Assembly: GCA_030043175.1 (NCBI GenBank)
Contig: JASHYD010000199.1
Location: 1 to 6,144 of the forward strand
Direction of reading: 5' to 3'
Length of the DNA: 6,144 nucleotides
Origin: Xanthobacteraceae bacterium
GTDB taxonomy: Bacteria; Pseudomonadota; Alphaproteobacteria; Rhizobiales; Xanthobacteraceae
This document shows, in pieces, positions 1 through 5,116 of the stretch; position 1 is the stretch's first letter; every line of letters begins with the position of its first letter. Below the pieces are notes generated by a model. It was not told where the DNA came from. It searched no databases and saw only the letters and a list, made by a program, of their open reading frames with translations. Made by a program: the position numbers and the translations under genes.

Positions 1-203
1 TCGACCTCGCCGATGATCCGCCCGCTGATGCGCTCATAGGGTCCGACCGCGCCGAAGCTCCTGCCGCCGAAGGTCGGCGATTCGGTGTTGGCGATCACGA
101 CCTGTGTCACTCGAGCCTGCGCAGACGGCACACCGCAAAAAATCAAACCATTCAACGCAAGACAGCCGACGACGGCGGTCGTCGAAAACGGCGCTCTGGT
201 CAT
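1..203 (-). CDS. Secreted alpha/beta-hydrolase-domain protein, N-terminal part (runs off left edge)
   Basis: Reading the minus strand from ATG at 203 gives 67 complete codons that remain open at the window edge. The first ~30 residues are a Sec-type signal peptide: a basic start (MTR), a hydrophobic core (TAVVGCLALNGLIFCGV), and a likely cleavage site after SAQA. The mature part begins RVTQVVIANTESPTFGG and continues RSFGAVGPYERISGRIIGEV. This matches the characteristic opening of the 'alpha/beta hydrolase domain' family (Abhydrolase_10 type; F-G-x-x-S-F-G-x-V-G-P-Y-E-x-I-x-G-R). Family members are exported proteins of several hundred residues with poorly known substrates, so no reaction can be assigned. 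The catalytic residues lie outside the window. The start is supported by a strong GGGAGGG ribosome site at 208-214, 4 nt upstream. The family call is recalled from the N-terminal motif only. A longer reading frame on the same strand (34-315) is an arginine-rich shadow. Confidence 0.75.
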   Translation of the reverse strand, partial: MTRAPFSTTAVVGCLALNGLIFCGVPSAQARVTQVVIANTESPTFGGRSFGAVGPYERISGRIIGEV

Positions 204-207
204 TGTG

Positions 208-214
208 CCCTCCC
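208..214 (-). promoter_or_regulatory. Ribosome binding site of the alpha/beta-hydrolase-domain gene
   Basis: Minus-strand GGGAGGG lies 4 nt before ATG at 203. It is a near-consensus Shine-Dalgarno sequence and is the main reason for preferring this start and this frame over the longer overlapping frame on the same strand. Confidence 0.6.
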
Positions 215-481
215 GCGGCAGCCATGCAAAAAAGTTCGATCTTGAAAAGATCATAACCGAAAAGGCGGCGCGGCGAAACCACTGAGCGGCCGTTGGCTGC
301 CCGAGAATCTCCCAAAACATCAAGAGCGGTAAAATGTCTGATGCGAGCCGCAGGCGCGGCGCGATGCCCGGCAATCGACGTGTCGCGTGAGTTCTATCGG
401 CCGGCCACCTCCGGTGAGCAAAGCGGCGCTGCTGCGTCGGCAGCGGCTTGATCGAGAAGTCCTTAGCACCTGTTTGGCATG

Positions 482-700
482 TCATCGCCGTGCTTTGGCC
501 AATACCTCACTGGCAACGCGGACCTCGATTATCGCGAGCGTGGTCACCCGATAGGCGCAATCTGATCGAGCCAATCCCCAAGTGCGTCACGTGAAATGTC
601 CTGCGCCTCGTCTTCCATGTTGCGGCCGTGACGGGCAGCACGCGCTTAAGGCGCATCCTCTGTTCGATCGCGCAACCACCTGAGCCATGACGGCAAATTG
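482..700 (-). pseudogene. Possible remnant of an unidentified small protein gene
   Basis: On the minus strand one frame reads NLPSWLRWLRDRTEDAP, hits TAA at 648-646, then continues ARAARHGRNMEDEAQDISRD and ALGDWLDQIA. Near 552 the protein-like signal moves to another frame and reads YRVTTLAIIEVRVASEVLAK, then ARR and a TGA at 484-482. The acidic/hydrophobic spacing looks like real helical protein rather than GC-rich noise, and the two frames join cleanly with a single lost base. I do not recognise the family. Reading it as a decayed gene of about 70 codons is an inference. It could also be chance, since GC-rich DNA throws up such stretches. Confidence 0.22.
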
Positions 701-738
701 TTTATGGCTCCGGTATCACGATATCAATTGACCTAGGC

Positions 739-756
739 GGTGCAGGCACCTGCACC
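739..756. repeat. 18-bp palindrome, possible operator
   Basis: Arms GGTGCAGG (739-746) and CCTGCACC (749-756) are perfect 8-bp complements around a 2-bp CA centre. The perfect dyad is longer than expected by chance at any given place and fits a dimeric regulator site better than a terminator, because there is no loop and no T-tract. It sits about 150 bp upstream of the remains of the TauE/SafE gene, so it may be the orphaned operator of that gene. No regulator is identifiable from the motif. Confidence 0.35.
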
Positions 757-904
757 CTCCCGAAAAGCGACCCGACAGCTGGCGGGAAAAAGCTCGCGAG
801 CAGTGTTGGCAGACGGCGGCGATCGGCGTTTGCGTGTGCCGTTTCGGCCCAAACTGCATCCGGCCGCCACGGGCTTTTTACATGTTTCACCTCGCCATTC
901 ATGA

Positions 905-1635
905 CCGTTCAAGCGTCGCGCGCTCGTGCTGCTTGCAATAGGGGCTTTCGTTGCTGCTCTGGGGCGCGGCTTTTCGCGCTTCGGCAGCACGCTTATCTTT
1001 CGTCCCCCTCGCCAGCACCGCGATAGGACCGCGGGCGGCCGCGCCGCTCCTGCCGATAATCGGAGGGGTGGCCGCTGCCGGGCTGATCCCGGGTGTCTGC
1101 CGCCACGCCGATAAGCGCGATGTCGGCACGATGTCAGTTGGCGCGCTCGCCGGCACACCGCTCGGTGCATGGGTTGTGAGCAAATCCGATCCGCTGCTCA
1201 TTCGTTGGGCCATCGTGTTGTTTGCAACGATGCTGCTCGCGCTGTGGAAGTCGGGTTGGCGCTATCACGGCAAGCCCACAATTCCGCTCACCGGCGCAGC
1301 GGCTGCTGAGCACAGCTGCGCAAATCGGCGGGCCCGCGGTTGTCGCTATCGGCTCGGCCGTCCCATTTCGCCCGAGACGCTGCGGGCGAACATTGTTCCC
1401 TACTTTGCAGCCACGACGGTCATTCTCGGCACAGTCTATCTTGCCGGCGGTCGGTTGACCCGTCCGGGCGTCAAATTGGCATTGATCACGGGTCCGATCG
1501 TTGGCTCTACGCCGACGTCCGCATGTTCGGGCTGGCCAGCGAAATCGCCTTCTGCCGCTTTGCGTTGATGCTGCCGCCACCGCTCTGGGCGGGCCAGTGC
1601 TCGATAACATCACGCGTCAACGCCACCGGCAATGA
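905..1635 (+). pseudogene. TauE/SafE-family (DUF81) sulfite/anion exporter, frameshifted pseudogene
   Basis: The family signal jumps among all three plus frames. Frame 2 gives VLLAIGAFVAALGRGFSRFG then STLIF (926-1000). Frame 3 gives VPLASTAIGPRAAAPLLPII through GALAGTPLGAWVVSKSDPLL to LLALWKSGWRYHGKPTIPLT (about 1002-1292). Frame 1 gives AQIGGPAVVAI (1318-1350). Frame 3 returns with LGRPISPETLRANIVPYFAA to KLALITGPIVG (about 1354-1505). Frame 2 gives LYADVRMFGLASEIAFCRFA (about 1505-1564). Frame 1 ends with AATALGGPVLDNITRQRHRQ and TGA at 1633-1635. Joined, these blocks follow the order of the TauE/SafE family: a glycine-rich repeat, the hydrophobic 'PLGAW...DP..LRW' block, and the 'GGP.V.......S..T.RAN...YF' second-half motif. 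Clear lesions are an extra T at 998-1000 and a lost base at 1350/1351 (atc-tgg read as atc-gg). Others lie near 1293-1318, 1503-1507 and 1570. An intact copy would be about 240-250 residues with 7-8 membrane segments. The original start is unclear: ATG at 901 is in the wrong frame for the first block, and GTG at 926 is possible. Confidence 0.72.
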
Positions 1636-2028
1636 TCATTCGAATGCCGCGTCGATCGGGACGCGATAACCGTTCGCCAACCGGTTGGTCTCGTTGGCCA
1701 TGCCAACGACGGCGAGGAGTTCGCCAAACATCGCGTCTGTCATGCCGGCCTTGCGGGCGGAAGCCGTATGGCTCGCAATGCAATATTCGCAGCCATTGGT
1801 CACGCTCACCGCGAGGTACAATAACTCCTTAACCACAGGGCTGAGCGCTCCCTCGGCCATCACCTCCTTGACGCTCTGCCAGGTGCGCTTGAGCAGCGCT
1901 GGGTCGTTGGCCAGGTATTTCCAGAAATTGTTGACGTCATCGACTTTGCGGCTGCGCTTGATGTCATCGAACACGGCCCGCACCTGCGGGCCCGCGTCGG
2001 CATATCCGATCGGTTTCGGTCGGCTCAT
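1636..2028 (-). CDS. AhpD/carboxymuconolactone-decarboxylase-like protein
   Basis: The product is 130 residues: MSRPKPIGYADAGPQVRAVF to RLANGYRVPIDAAFE. The core of the CMD/AhpD fold is evident. It has an N-terminal helix pair, the KELLYLAVSVTNGCEYCIAS block, and a downstream AGMTDAMFGELLAVVGMANE helix. The motif C80-E-Y-C83-x3-H87, with E68 upstream, is the redox-active CxxC/His set of AhpD-type alkylhydroperoxidases, so a peroxidase or thiol-redox role is more likely than true gamma-carboxymuconolactone decarboxylation. Length is normal for the family (110-180). The start at 2028 has AGGGAG 6-7 nt upstream; the in-frame ATG at 2064 would add 12 residues, lacks a good ribosome site, and intrudes into the operator repeat. 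The gene is divergent from the lactone-hydrolase-like amidohydrolase, which suggests joint use in aromatic or oxidised-organic catabolism. Its TGA stop abuts the apparent end of the exporter pseudogene. The protein is expected to be cytoplasmic; the exact substrate is unknown. Confidence 0.88.
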   Translation of the reverse strand: MSRPKPIGYADAGPQVRAVFDDIKRSRKVDDVNNFWKYLANDPALLKRTWQSVKEVMAEGALSPVVKELLYLAVSVTNGCEYCIASHTASARKAGMTDAMFGELLAVVGMANETNRLANGYRVPIDAAFE

Positions 2029-2062
2029 CGAATTCTCCCTCTCTATTCCATCTCGACGGAAC

Positions 2063-2103
2063 AAGCTTTAGGTTCGGCCCGATTGAAGCTTAAAGTTCGG
2101 CCG
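2063..2103. promoter_or_regulatory. Tandem imperfect direct repeat in the divergent promoter region, candidate operator
   Basis: AAGCTTTAGGTTCGGCCC (2063-2080) is repeated as AAGCTTAAAGTTCGGCCG (2086-2103), 15 of 18 bases identical, with a 23-bp period (about two helical turns). It lies in the 102-bp gap between the divergent CMD-like and amidohydrolase genes. Each unit contains the AAGCTT hexamer and the GTTCGGCC core. Two same-face copies between divergent genes are the arrangement expected for a transcription factor controlling both. No regulator gene is adjacent in the window, so the binding protein is unknown, and the repeat could also be a neutral duplication. Confidence 0.42.
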
Positions 2104-2120
2104 CAGTGCCGGCAAACAAC

Positions 2121-2124
2121 GGAG
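2121..2124 (+). promoter_or_regulatory. Ribosome binding site fixing the GTG start of the amidohydrolase
   Basis: GGAG lies 6 nt before GTG at 2131. It decides between the GTG and the upstream in-frame TTG at 2083, which has no comparable site. Confidence 0.55.
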
Positions 2125-2130
2125 CACGAA

Positions 2131-3036
2131 GTGAAGCCCGCATTTTCGCAGCAAGATATCCCTGTCTGCGCGCCACCCGATCCTCATCCGAACAGGCCGA
2201 AATTCGAATTTCCGCCATTCGCGTGCGACTGCCACGCCCATATTTGCGGACCGCAAAGTGTCTACAAGTACATCCCTCAACGCATCTACTCTCCGCCCGA
2301 TGCGCTGTTGCCGGAGTATCGGCGCGTTCTTGACGCGCTCGGGTGCTCTCGCGCGGTGCTTGTGCAGCCGAGTTTTTACGGAACTGACAATTCCGCCATG
2401 CTTGCGGCCATGCAAGCGGCGGGCCCGGCGTTCCGCGGGGTGGCGGTTATCGGCGACGACACAACGGCGCGCGAGCTTGAGGCCATGCATCTGGCCGGGG
2501 TTCGCGGCGCACGACTTAACATTGTGGATATCCGCGAGGACAAAGGGCAGCTTCCCCTCGCGCGCGTCGCGCGGCTCGCCGACCGCATCAAACCGTTCGG
2601 CTGGCATATCGAGTTCCTGATGCATGTGGACGAGTTTCCGCAGATCGATACGACTCTCGCGGCGCTGCCGGTCGATGTCGTGTTTGGACACCTGGGGTAC
2701 GTCAGGACTGAAAACGGCATCGCAGCCTCCGGATTCCAATCGCTGTTGCGGCTGCTTCGCGAGGGACGCGCCTGGGTCAAGCTAACCGGCGCTTATCGCA
2801 TATCGTCGCAGACCTTGCCGCATGCGGATACCAATGAGTTCGCGCACGCCCTCCTGGACGCGGCTCCCAACCGGGTCGTGTGGGGCACCGATTGGCCGCA
2901 TGTGATGACGAAATGGTCGATCCCGATGCCTAACGACGGCTCAATCGCCGATCTTCTGCTCGATTGGATTCCCGATCGAGCGTTACGCCAGCGCGTCCTT
3001 ACCGACAATCCAACGACGCTCTATGGCTTCCCGTAA
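2131..3036 (+). CDS. Amidohydrolase-2 family TIM-barrel hydrolase, 2-pyrone-4,6-dicarboxylate hydrolase (LigI)-like
   Basis: The product is 301 residues. After a proline-rich leader (PPDPHPNRPKFEFPPFACDC) comes the first barrel strand DCHAHICGP with H35 and H37. Then follow YIPQRIYSPPDALLPEYRRV, LGCSRAVLVQPSFYGTDNS, the GVRGARLNIVDI strand near 123-134, VVFGHLGY with H187, WVKLTGAYRIS, and VVWGTDWPH with the catalytic Asp at 254. It closes with LTDNPTTLYGFP. This order and these residues match the PDC hydrolase branch of the amidohydrolase superfamily, where LigI opens 2-pyrone-4,6-dicarboxylate in protocatechuate 4,5-cleavage without a metal. The actual substrate here is an inference: many relatives act on other lactones or dicarboxylates. 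GTG at 2131 is chosen because GGAG lies at 2121-2124 with 6-nt spacing and the N-terminus then has family length. An upstream in-frame TTG (2083) lies inside the direct repeat. It is divergent from an AhpD-like gene and followed by a hairpin terminator, so probably monocistronic. Confidence 0.88.
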   Translation: MKPAFSQQDIPVCAPPDPHPNRPKFEFPPFACDCHAHICGPQSVYKYIPQRIYSPPDALLPEYRRVLDALGCSRAVLVQPSFYGTDNSAMLAAMQAAGPAFRGVAVIGDDTTARELEAMHLAGVRGARLNIVDIREDKGQLPLARVARLADRIKPFGWHIEFLMHVDEFPQIDTTLAALPVDVVFGHLGYVRTENGIAASGFQSLLRLLREGRAWVKLTGAYRISSQTLPHADTNEFAHALLDAAPNRVVWGTDWPHVMTKWSIPMPNDGSIADLLLDWIPDRALRQRVLTDNPTTLYGFP

Positions 3037-3041
3037 CCAAT

Positions 3042-3063
3042 CCCCGCCTAAAGGCGGGGCTTT
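3042..3063 (+). terminator. Hairpin terminator after the amidohydrolase gene
   Basis: A perfect 7-bp GC stem, CCCCGCC (3042-3048) and GGCGGGG (3053-3059), closes a TAAA loop and is followed by CTTT. It begins 5 nt after the TAA stop at 3034-3036. The position and stem are convincing; the T-tract is short, as is common in alphaproteobacteria. Confidence 0.75.
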
Positions 3064-3514
3064 ACGCTGCGACCGAAGCAATGCCCTTGAGCGCATAGGA
3101 TTGCTATTCAATCGTGGGATAGTTCTCACAAACTTCGCGGCCTTCAACAAACTCCGCCACTGGGCTGTTGCGCAAAGTTAAAGTCTCTCGGCCGGCCCCA
3201 ACGAGGCTTTGCGAAACATCGTTTAGGCTTAAACGCGCAATCGATCTCGCCATAATGCGATGGCCGATGTGTCTATCCGGCGACTCTGCTCATCGCCGGG
3301 AACCGAGATATCCGCAGTGTGCGACGGCAAACGTCAACCGTCCGAAGTCAAACATCTAAAAACGGCTTGCCTGTAAAGAAACCCGATATGCACCCTATAC
3401 GTGCAACACTATCCAAAATACACCGTTCCCGCATCTGACGGGAAACGTCCACCCCCCAGGTTGGCGATCAGAATATTGGCCGAGCGCAAATCCGATCGGC
3501 TGTAAATTCCGTCA
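3064..3514. other. Intergenic stretch between converging genes, no gene recognised
   Basis: The only open frame of note (3168-3359, plus) gives a 63-residue basic peptide with no ribosome site and no family signature. Visible structure is limited to two items. One is an inverted repeat, GTTGCGCAAAG (3167-3177) facing CTTTGCGAAAC (3207-3217). The other is a 6-bp hairpin, TTCCCG/CGGGAA, at 3426-3431/3439-3444. That hairpin could serve as a weak terminator for the H-NS-like gene arriving from the right, but it has no T-tract on that strand. Confidence 0.5.
3167..3217. repeat. Inverted repeat, 11-bp arms with one mismatch
   Basis: GTTGCGCAAAG at 3167-3177 and CTTTGCGAAAC at 3207-3217 pair at 10 of 11 positions across a 29-bp spacer that itself contains the palindrome GGCCGGCC (3190-3197). 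The left arm sits inside GGGCTGTTGCGCAAAGTT, which loosely resembles IS6-type insertion-sequence ends. No transposase trace lies nearby, so the origin remains open. Confidence 0.3.
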
Positions 3515-3883
3515 TTATTTGCGCTTGGCGCGCACCTTTCTTTTCACCGGTTTCGGCGCCGCATCCTTACCCATTCCCACGATCTGAAAATCATCGAGCT
3601 TCTTGCCTCCCTTGAGAGCAGCCGCGAGCCATCGCGGCTTTAACCCGCGTCCTGCCCAAGTTTCGCTGGGATTTTCAGGATTGCGGTATTTCGGGGCGAC
3701 CTTTCCTCTTACGCCGCGCCCGATCGCAGCCTTTGCTCGACCGCCAACCATCTCAACGCGCGAAAGCTTGGCAAGCTCGGATTCCAAAGTACGGCGCTCG
3801 TCAGCGACCTTGGTCCCCAATACCGCATCGATTTTGCCACGGAGACCGACAAGTGCGTCGATCGACATCGATTTCAAATTCAT
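3515..3883 (-). CDS. H-NS/HvrA-family histone-like nucleoid-structuring protein
   Basis: The product is 122 residues. The N-terminal half (MNLKSMSIDALVGLRGKIDA, then VLGTKVADERRTLESELAKL) is the helical, coiled-coil oligomerisation region. The C-terminal half carries the DNA-binding domain, KVAPKYRNPENPSETWAGRG then LKPRWLAAALKGGKKLDDF, and the protein ends in a lysine/arginine-rich tail (KPVKRKVRAKRK) that could add non-specific DNA contact. Such proteins bind AT-rich minor grooves, silence transferred DNA and shape the nucleoid. The usual Q/R-G-R hook reads R-G-L followed by K-P-R-W, so the last arginine of the hook is Leu (TTA codon). ATG at 3883 is chosen because it gives family length, has AGG 6 nt upstream, and follows a good promoter box. 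The frame stays open to 4063 but the extra 60 residues look non-coding and would span the promoter. It appears to be a single-gene unit. Confidence 0.9.
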   Translation of the reverse strand: MNLKSMSIDALVGLRGKIDAVLGTKVADERRTLESELAKLSRVEMVGGRAKAAIGRGVRGKVAPKYRNPENPSETWAGRGLKPRWLAAALKGGKKLDDFQIVGMGKDAAPKPVKRKVRAKRK

Positions 3884-3914
3884 AACAAGCCTGCTCCATC
3901 TGACGATGGCTTGG

Positions 3915-3946
3915 ATTATAGCGATCCGGCCGCAAATGCAAGTCAA
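3915..3946 (-). promoter_or_regulatory. Sigma-70-type promoter of the H-NS-family gene
   Basis: Minus-strand TATAAT, a perfect -10 box, lies at 3920-3915, 31 nt before the ATG at 3883. Upstream are TTGCAT (3941-3936, 15-bp spacer) and TTGACT (3946-3941, 20-bp spacer). Neither has ideal 17-bp spacing, so the -35 is uncertain. The predicted leader is about 25 nt. The -10 is the best single box in the window. Confidence 0.5.
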
Positions 3947-4125
3947 AAGGATGGTGCCGAGCGGGGACGTCGCATTTGAACCTTTTGATATCGCTTTACA
4001 AGAAGAAGATAAACCCGCGTTGCGCGCGCACCCCGCCGGCGCCGAGTTTGAAAATAAAGGCATAAACGGTTAATTCAATCAAACAGACTGTGGGCAGCCT
4101 GACCTCATGTAAAGACGGAGATATC

Positions 4126-4323
4126 ATGGCCGGTGTAAAGCGCCCGTGCCGTCTGATCATACACGAGCGAATACCGATTCATTACCGTGGTTCGCGAGCA
4201 CCCCGGCCGTATACTCGATCGCACCGTCATGTCCGCGTTCCAAATCTCAAAGACGGTTTTCTGCCTGCGCGCCAGCCGCGGCGTGACAGCAGCTGGTCAA
4301 TCGGCGATAAACTTTTACAGTAA
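4126..4323 (+). CDS. Doubtful small basic ORF, 65 residues
   Basis: ATG at 4126 follows GGAG with 6-nt spacing (gacggagatatcATG) and the frame runs to TAA at 4321-4323. The product (MAGVKRPCRLIIHERIPIHY to SWSIGDKLLQ) has 12 arginines and several histidines, no membrane segment, no cysteine pair and no motif I know. Weak promoter-like boxes, TTGAAA (4048-4053) and TAATTC (4071-4076) with 17-bp spacing, lie upstream. Arginine-rich short frames are common by chance in GC-rich DNA, so the ribosome site is the only real argument for it. No function is proposed. Confidence 0.27.
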   Translation: MAGVKRPCRLIIHERIPIHYRGSRAPRPYTRSHRHVRVPNLKDGFLPARQPRRDSSWSIGDKLLQ

Positions 4324-4627
4324 CTTCCTGCAATTCACCGCCCGTTATCGGCGAGCGCGCGACCCGATCCTTTCGGCAACAAATCGGATGGCGCCGCCCC
4401 CCTGTATTGCCGCCGATATTTCTGGTGTTCGCTCCACCGGTGCGCCGCACGGATCGCCGCCCGGTGCGATGGCGGCGTGGACACCGGAGCCCTTGGACCG
4501 ACGCCGCGCGGTTGCGGGTCGATCGACGCGACGTCCGCTGTGCGGGCTTTGTCAATTCGTCAACGATGGCGGTGTATTTCGTGAACCTTTGCGCGCGGTC
4601 GCGGCCCCGCTTCGCCCACAGTGTTGA

Positions 4628-4729
4628 TCTCTGCTTGGGTATTTCGGCAACCAGAAGCGCGAGACGCAACAGATGCTGACCGAGATCGGCAGCCAATTCT
4701 CGCAATTTTTAGCGAAATCTGTCGCGTGA
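4628..4729 (+). pseudogene. Possible 3' remnant of an unidentified gene
   Basis: Directly after a TGA at 4625-4627 the same frame reads SLLGYFGNQKRETQQMLTEI then GSQFSQFLAKSVA and stops with TGA at 4727-4729. This amphipathic, glutamine- and serine-containing helical sequence looks far more like real protein than its surroundings, and resembles the tail of a helical protein. There is no start codon with a ribosome site, and the upstream frame (4187-4624) is not protein-like. I therefore read it as a possible leftover of a gene end. I do not recognise the family; chance cannot be excluded. Confidence 0.22.
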
Positions 4730-5065
4730 AAGCTCACGAGCCGAGCCGGGTCCTCCACTCAATGGCACTGCCGCCGAATGACGGGAGGTTTTGAAACAAA
4801 GCACCGCGCTCCCCGCTTCCCAACACGCGCGCGTGAACGTGGGGTAGGTCGAAAAGTCGCATGAAAGGTCATTTGGCAACCGGCTCACTCATTGTATCGA
4901 CTGTCGACTCCAGAGCAAATTCATCATGTCGATTGTGCAACGCAGCAAGCACGCGGATTGGCAACGCCGCAGCCCCTCTTGCAATCTGCCGCGATGTCGG
5001 TCATGCGACACGCGGCACGCACGGGGGTGTAGCGGACCTCAAATCGGCAGCAACTGGCCGGGCAG

Positions 5066-5091
5066 CAATTTCGAATCTGCGATTCAAATTG
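5066..5091. promoter_or_regulatory. Inverted repeat upstream of the ABC exporter operon, candidate operator
   Basis: CAATTTCGAATC (5066-5077) and GATTCAAATTG (5081-5091) are complementary over 11 bp with a single unpaired C and a TGC centre. The repeat is AT-rich against a GC-rich background and ends 33 bp before the ATPase start at 5125, a position suited to a repressor site or to an mRNA leader hairpin. There is no T-tract, so it is unlikely to be a simple terminator. The regulator is unknown. Confidence 0.42.
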
Positions 5092-5111
5092 GTCGCCCCG
5101 GCCGCAACGCC

Positions 5112-5116
5112 AGGAG
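5112..5116 (+). promoter_or_regulatory. Ribosome binding site deciding the ABC ATPase start
   Basis: AGGAG lies 8 nt before ATG at 5125. It selects this start over the far upstream in-frame ATG at 4861, which lacks such a site. Confidence 0.6.

Larger units (their letters stand above)
215..900. other. Gene-poor stretch with no intact gene recognised
   Basis: No frame on either strand gives a recognisable protein with a plausible start. Frames at 702-902 and 733-1170 on the minus strand are arginine- and proline-rich without any family signature and overlap the broken exporter. Two things can be pointed out. One is a short run of protein-like minus-strand sequence between about 700 and 482, interrupted by a stop and a frame change. 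The other is the palindrome at 739-756. No tRNA, rRNA or insertion-sequence signature was seen. The promoter of the leftmost gene should lie near 220-330, but I could not pick convincing -35 and -10 boxes. Confidence 0.5.

Noticed and set aside
34..315. 93-codon minus-strand frame overlapping the leftmost gene
   Set aside because: Arginine-rich with no family signature; the other minus frame from 203 has a signal peptide, a strong ribosome site and a clear family motif.
733..1213. Long minus-strand frames opposite the exporter relic
   Set aside because: Rich in Arg, Ser and Pro with no motif; they are antisense shadows of GC-rich plus-strand coding sequence.
951..1568. Intact 205-residue protein on the plus strand
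   Set aside because: Family similarity leaves this frame at both ends and in the middle, so it is a patchwork relic and not a real product.
2029..2064. Upstream ATG start for the CMD-like gene
   Set aside because: Adds 12 atypical residues, has no ribosome site, and overlaps the operator-like repeat; ATG at 2028 has AGGGAG.
2083..2130. TTG start for the amidohydrolase
   Set aside because: Lies inside the direct repeat and lacks a ribosome site; GTG at 2131 has GGAG at 6 nt and gives family length.
2068..2739. 223-codon minus-strand frame opposite the amidohydrolase
   Set aside because: No family features; a shadow of a well-supported gene.
3884..4063. 60-residue N-terminal extension of the H-NS-like protein
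   Set aside because: Would cross the TATAAT promoter box and make the protein much longer than its family.
3603..4073. 156-codon plus-strand frame opposite the H-NS-like gene
   Set aside because: Antisense shadow of a clear gene; no ribosome site and no motif.
4247..4705. 152-codon minus-strand frame
   Set aside because: Basic, low in hydrophobic periodicity, no recognisable domain; I saw no convincing start site.
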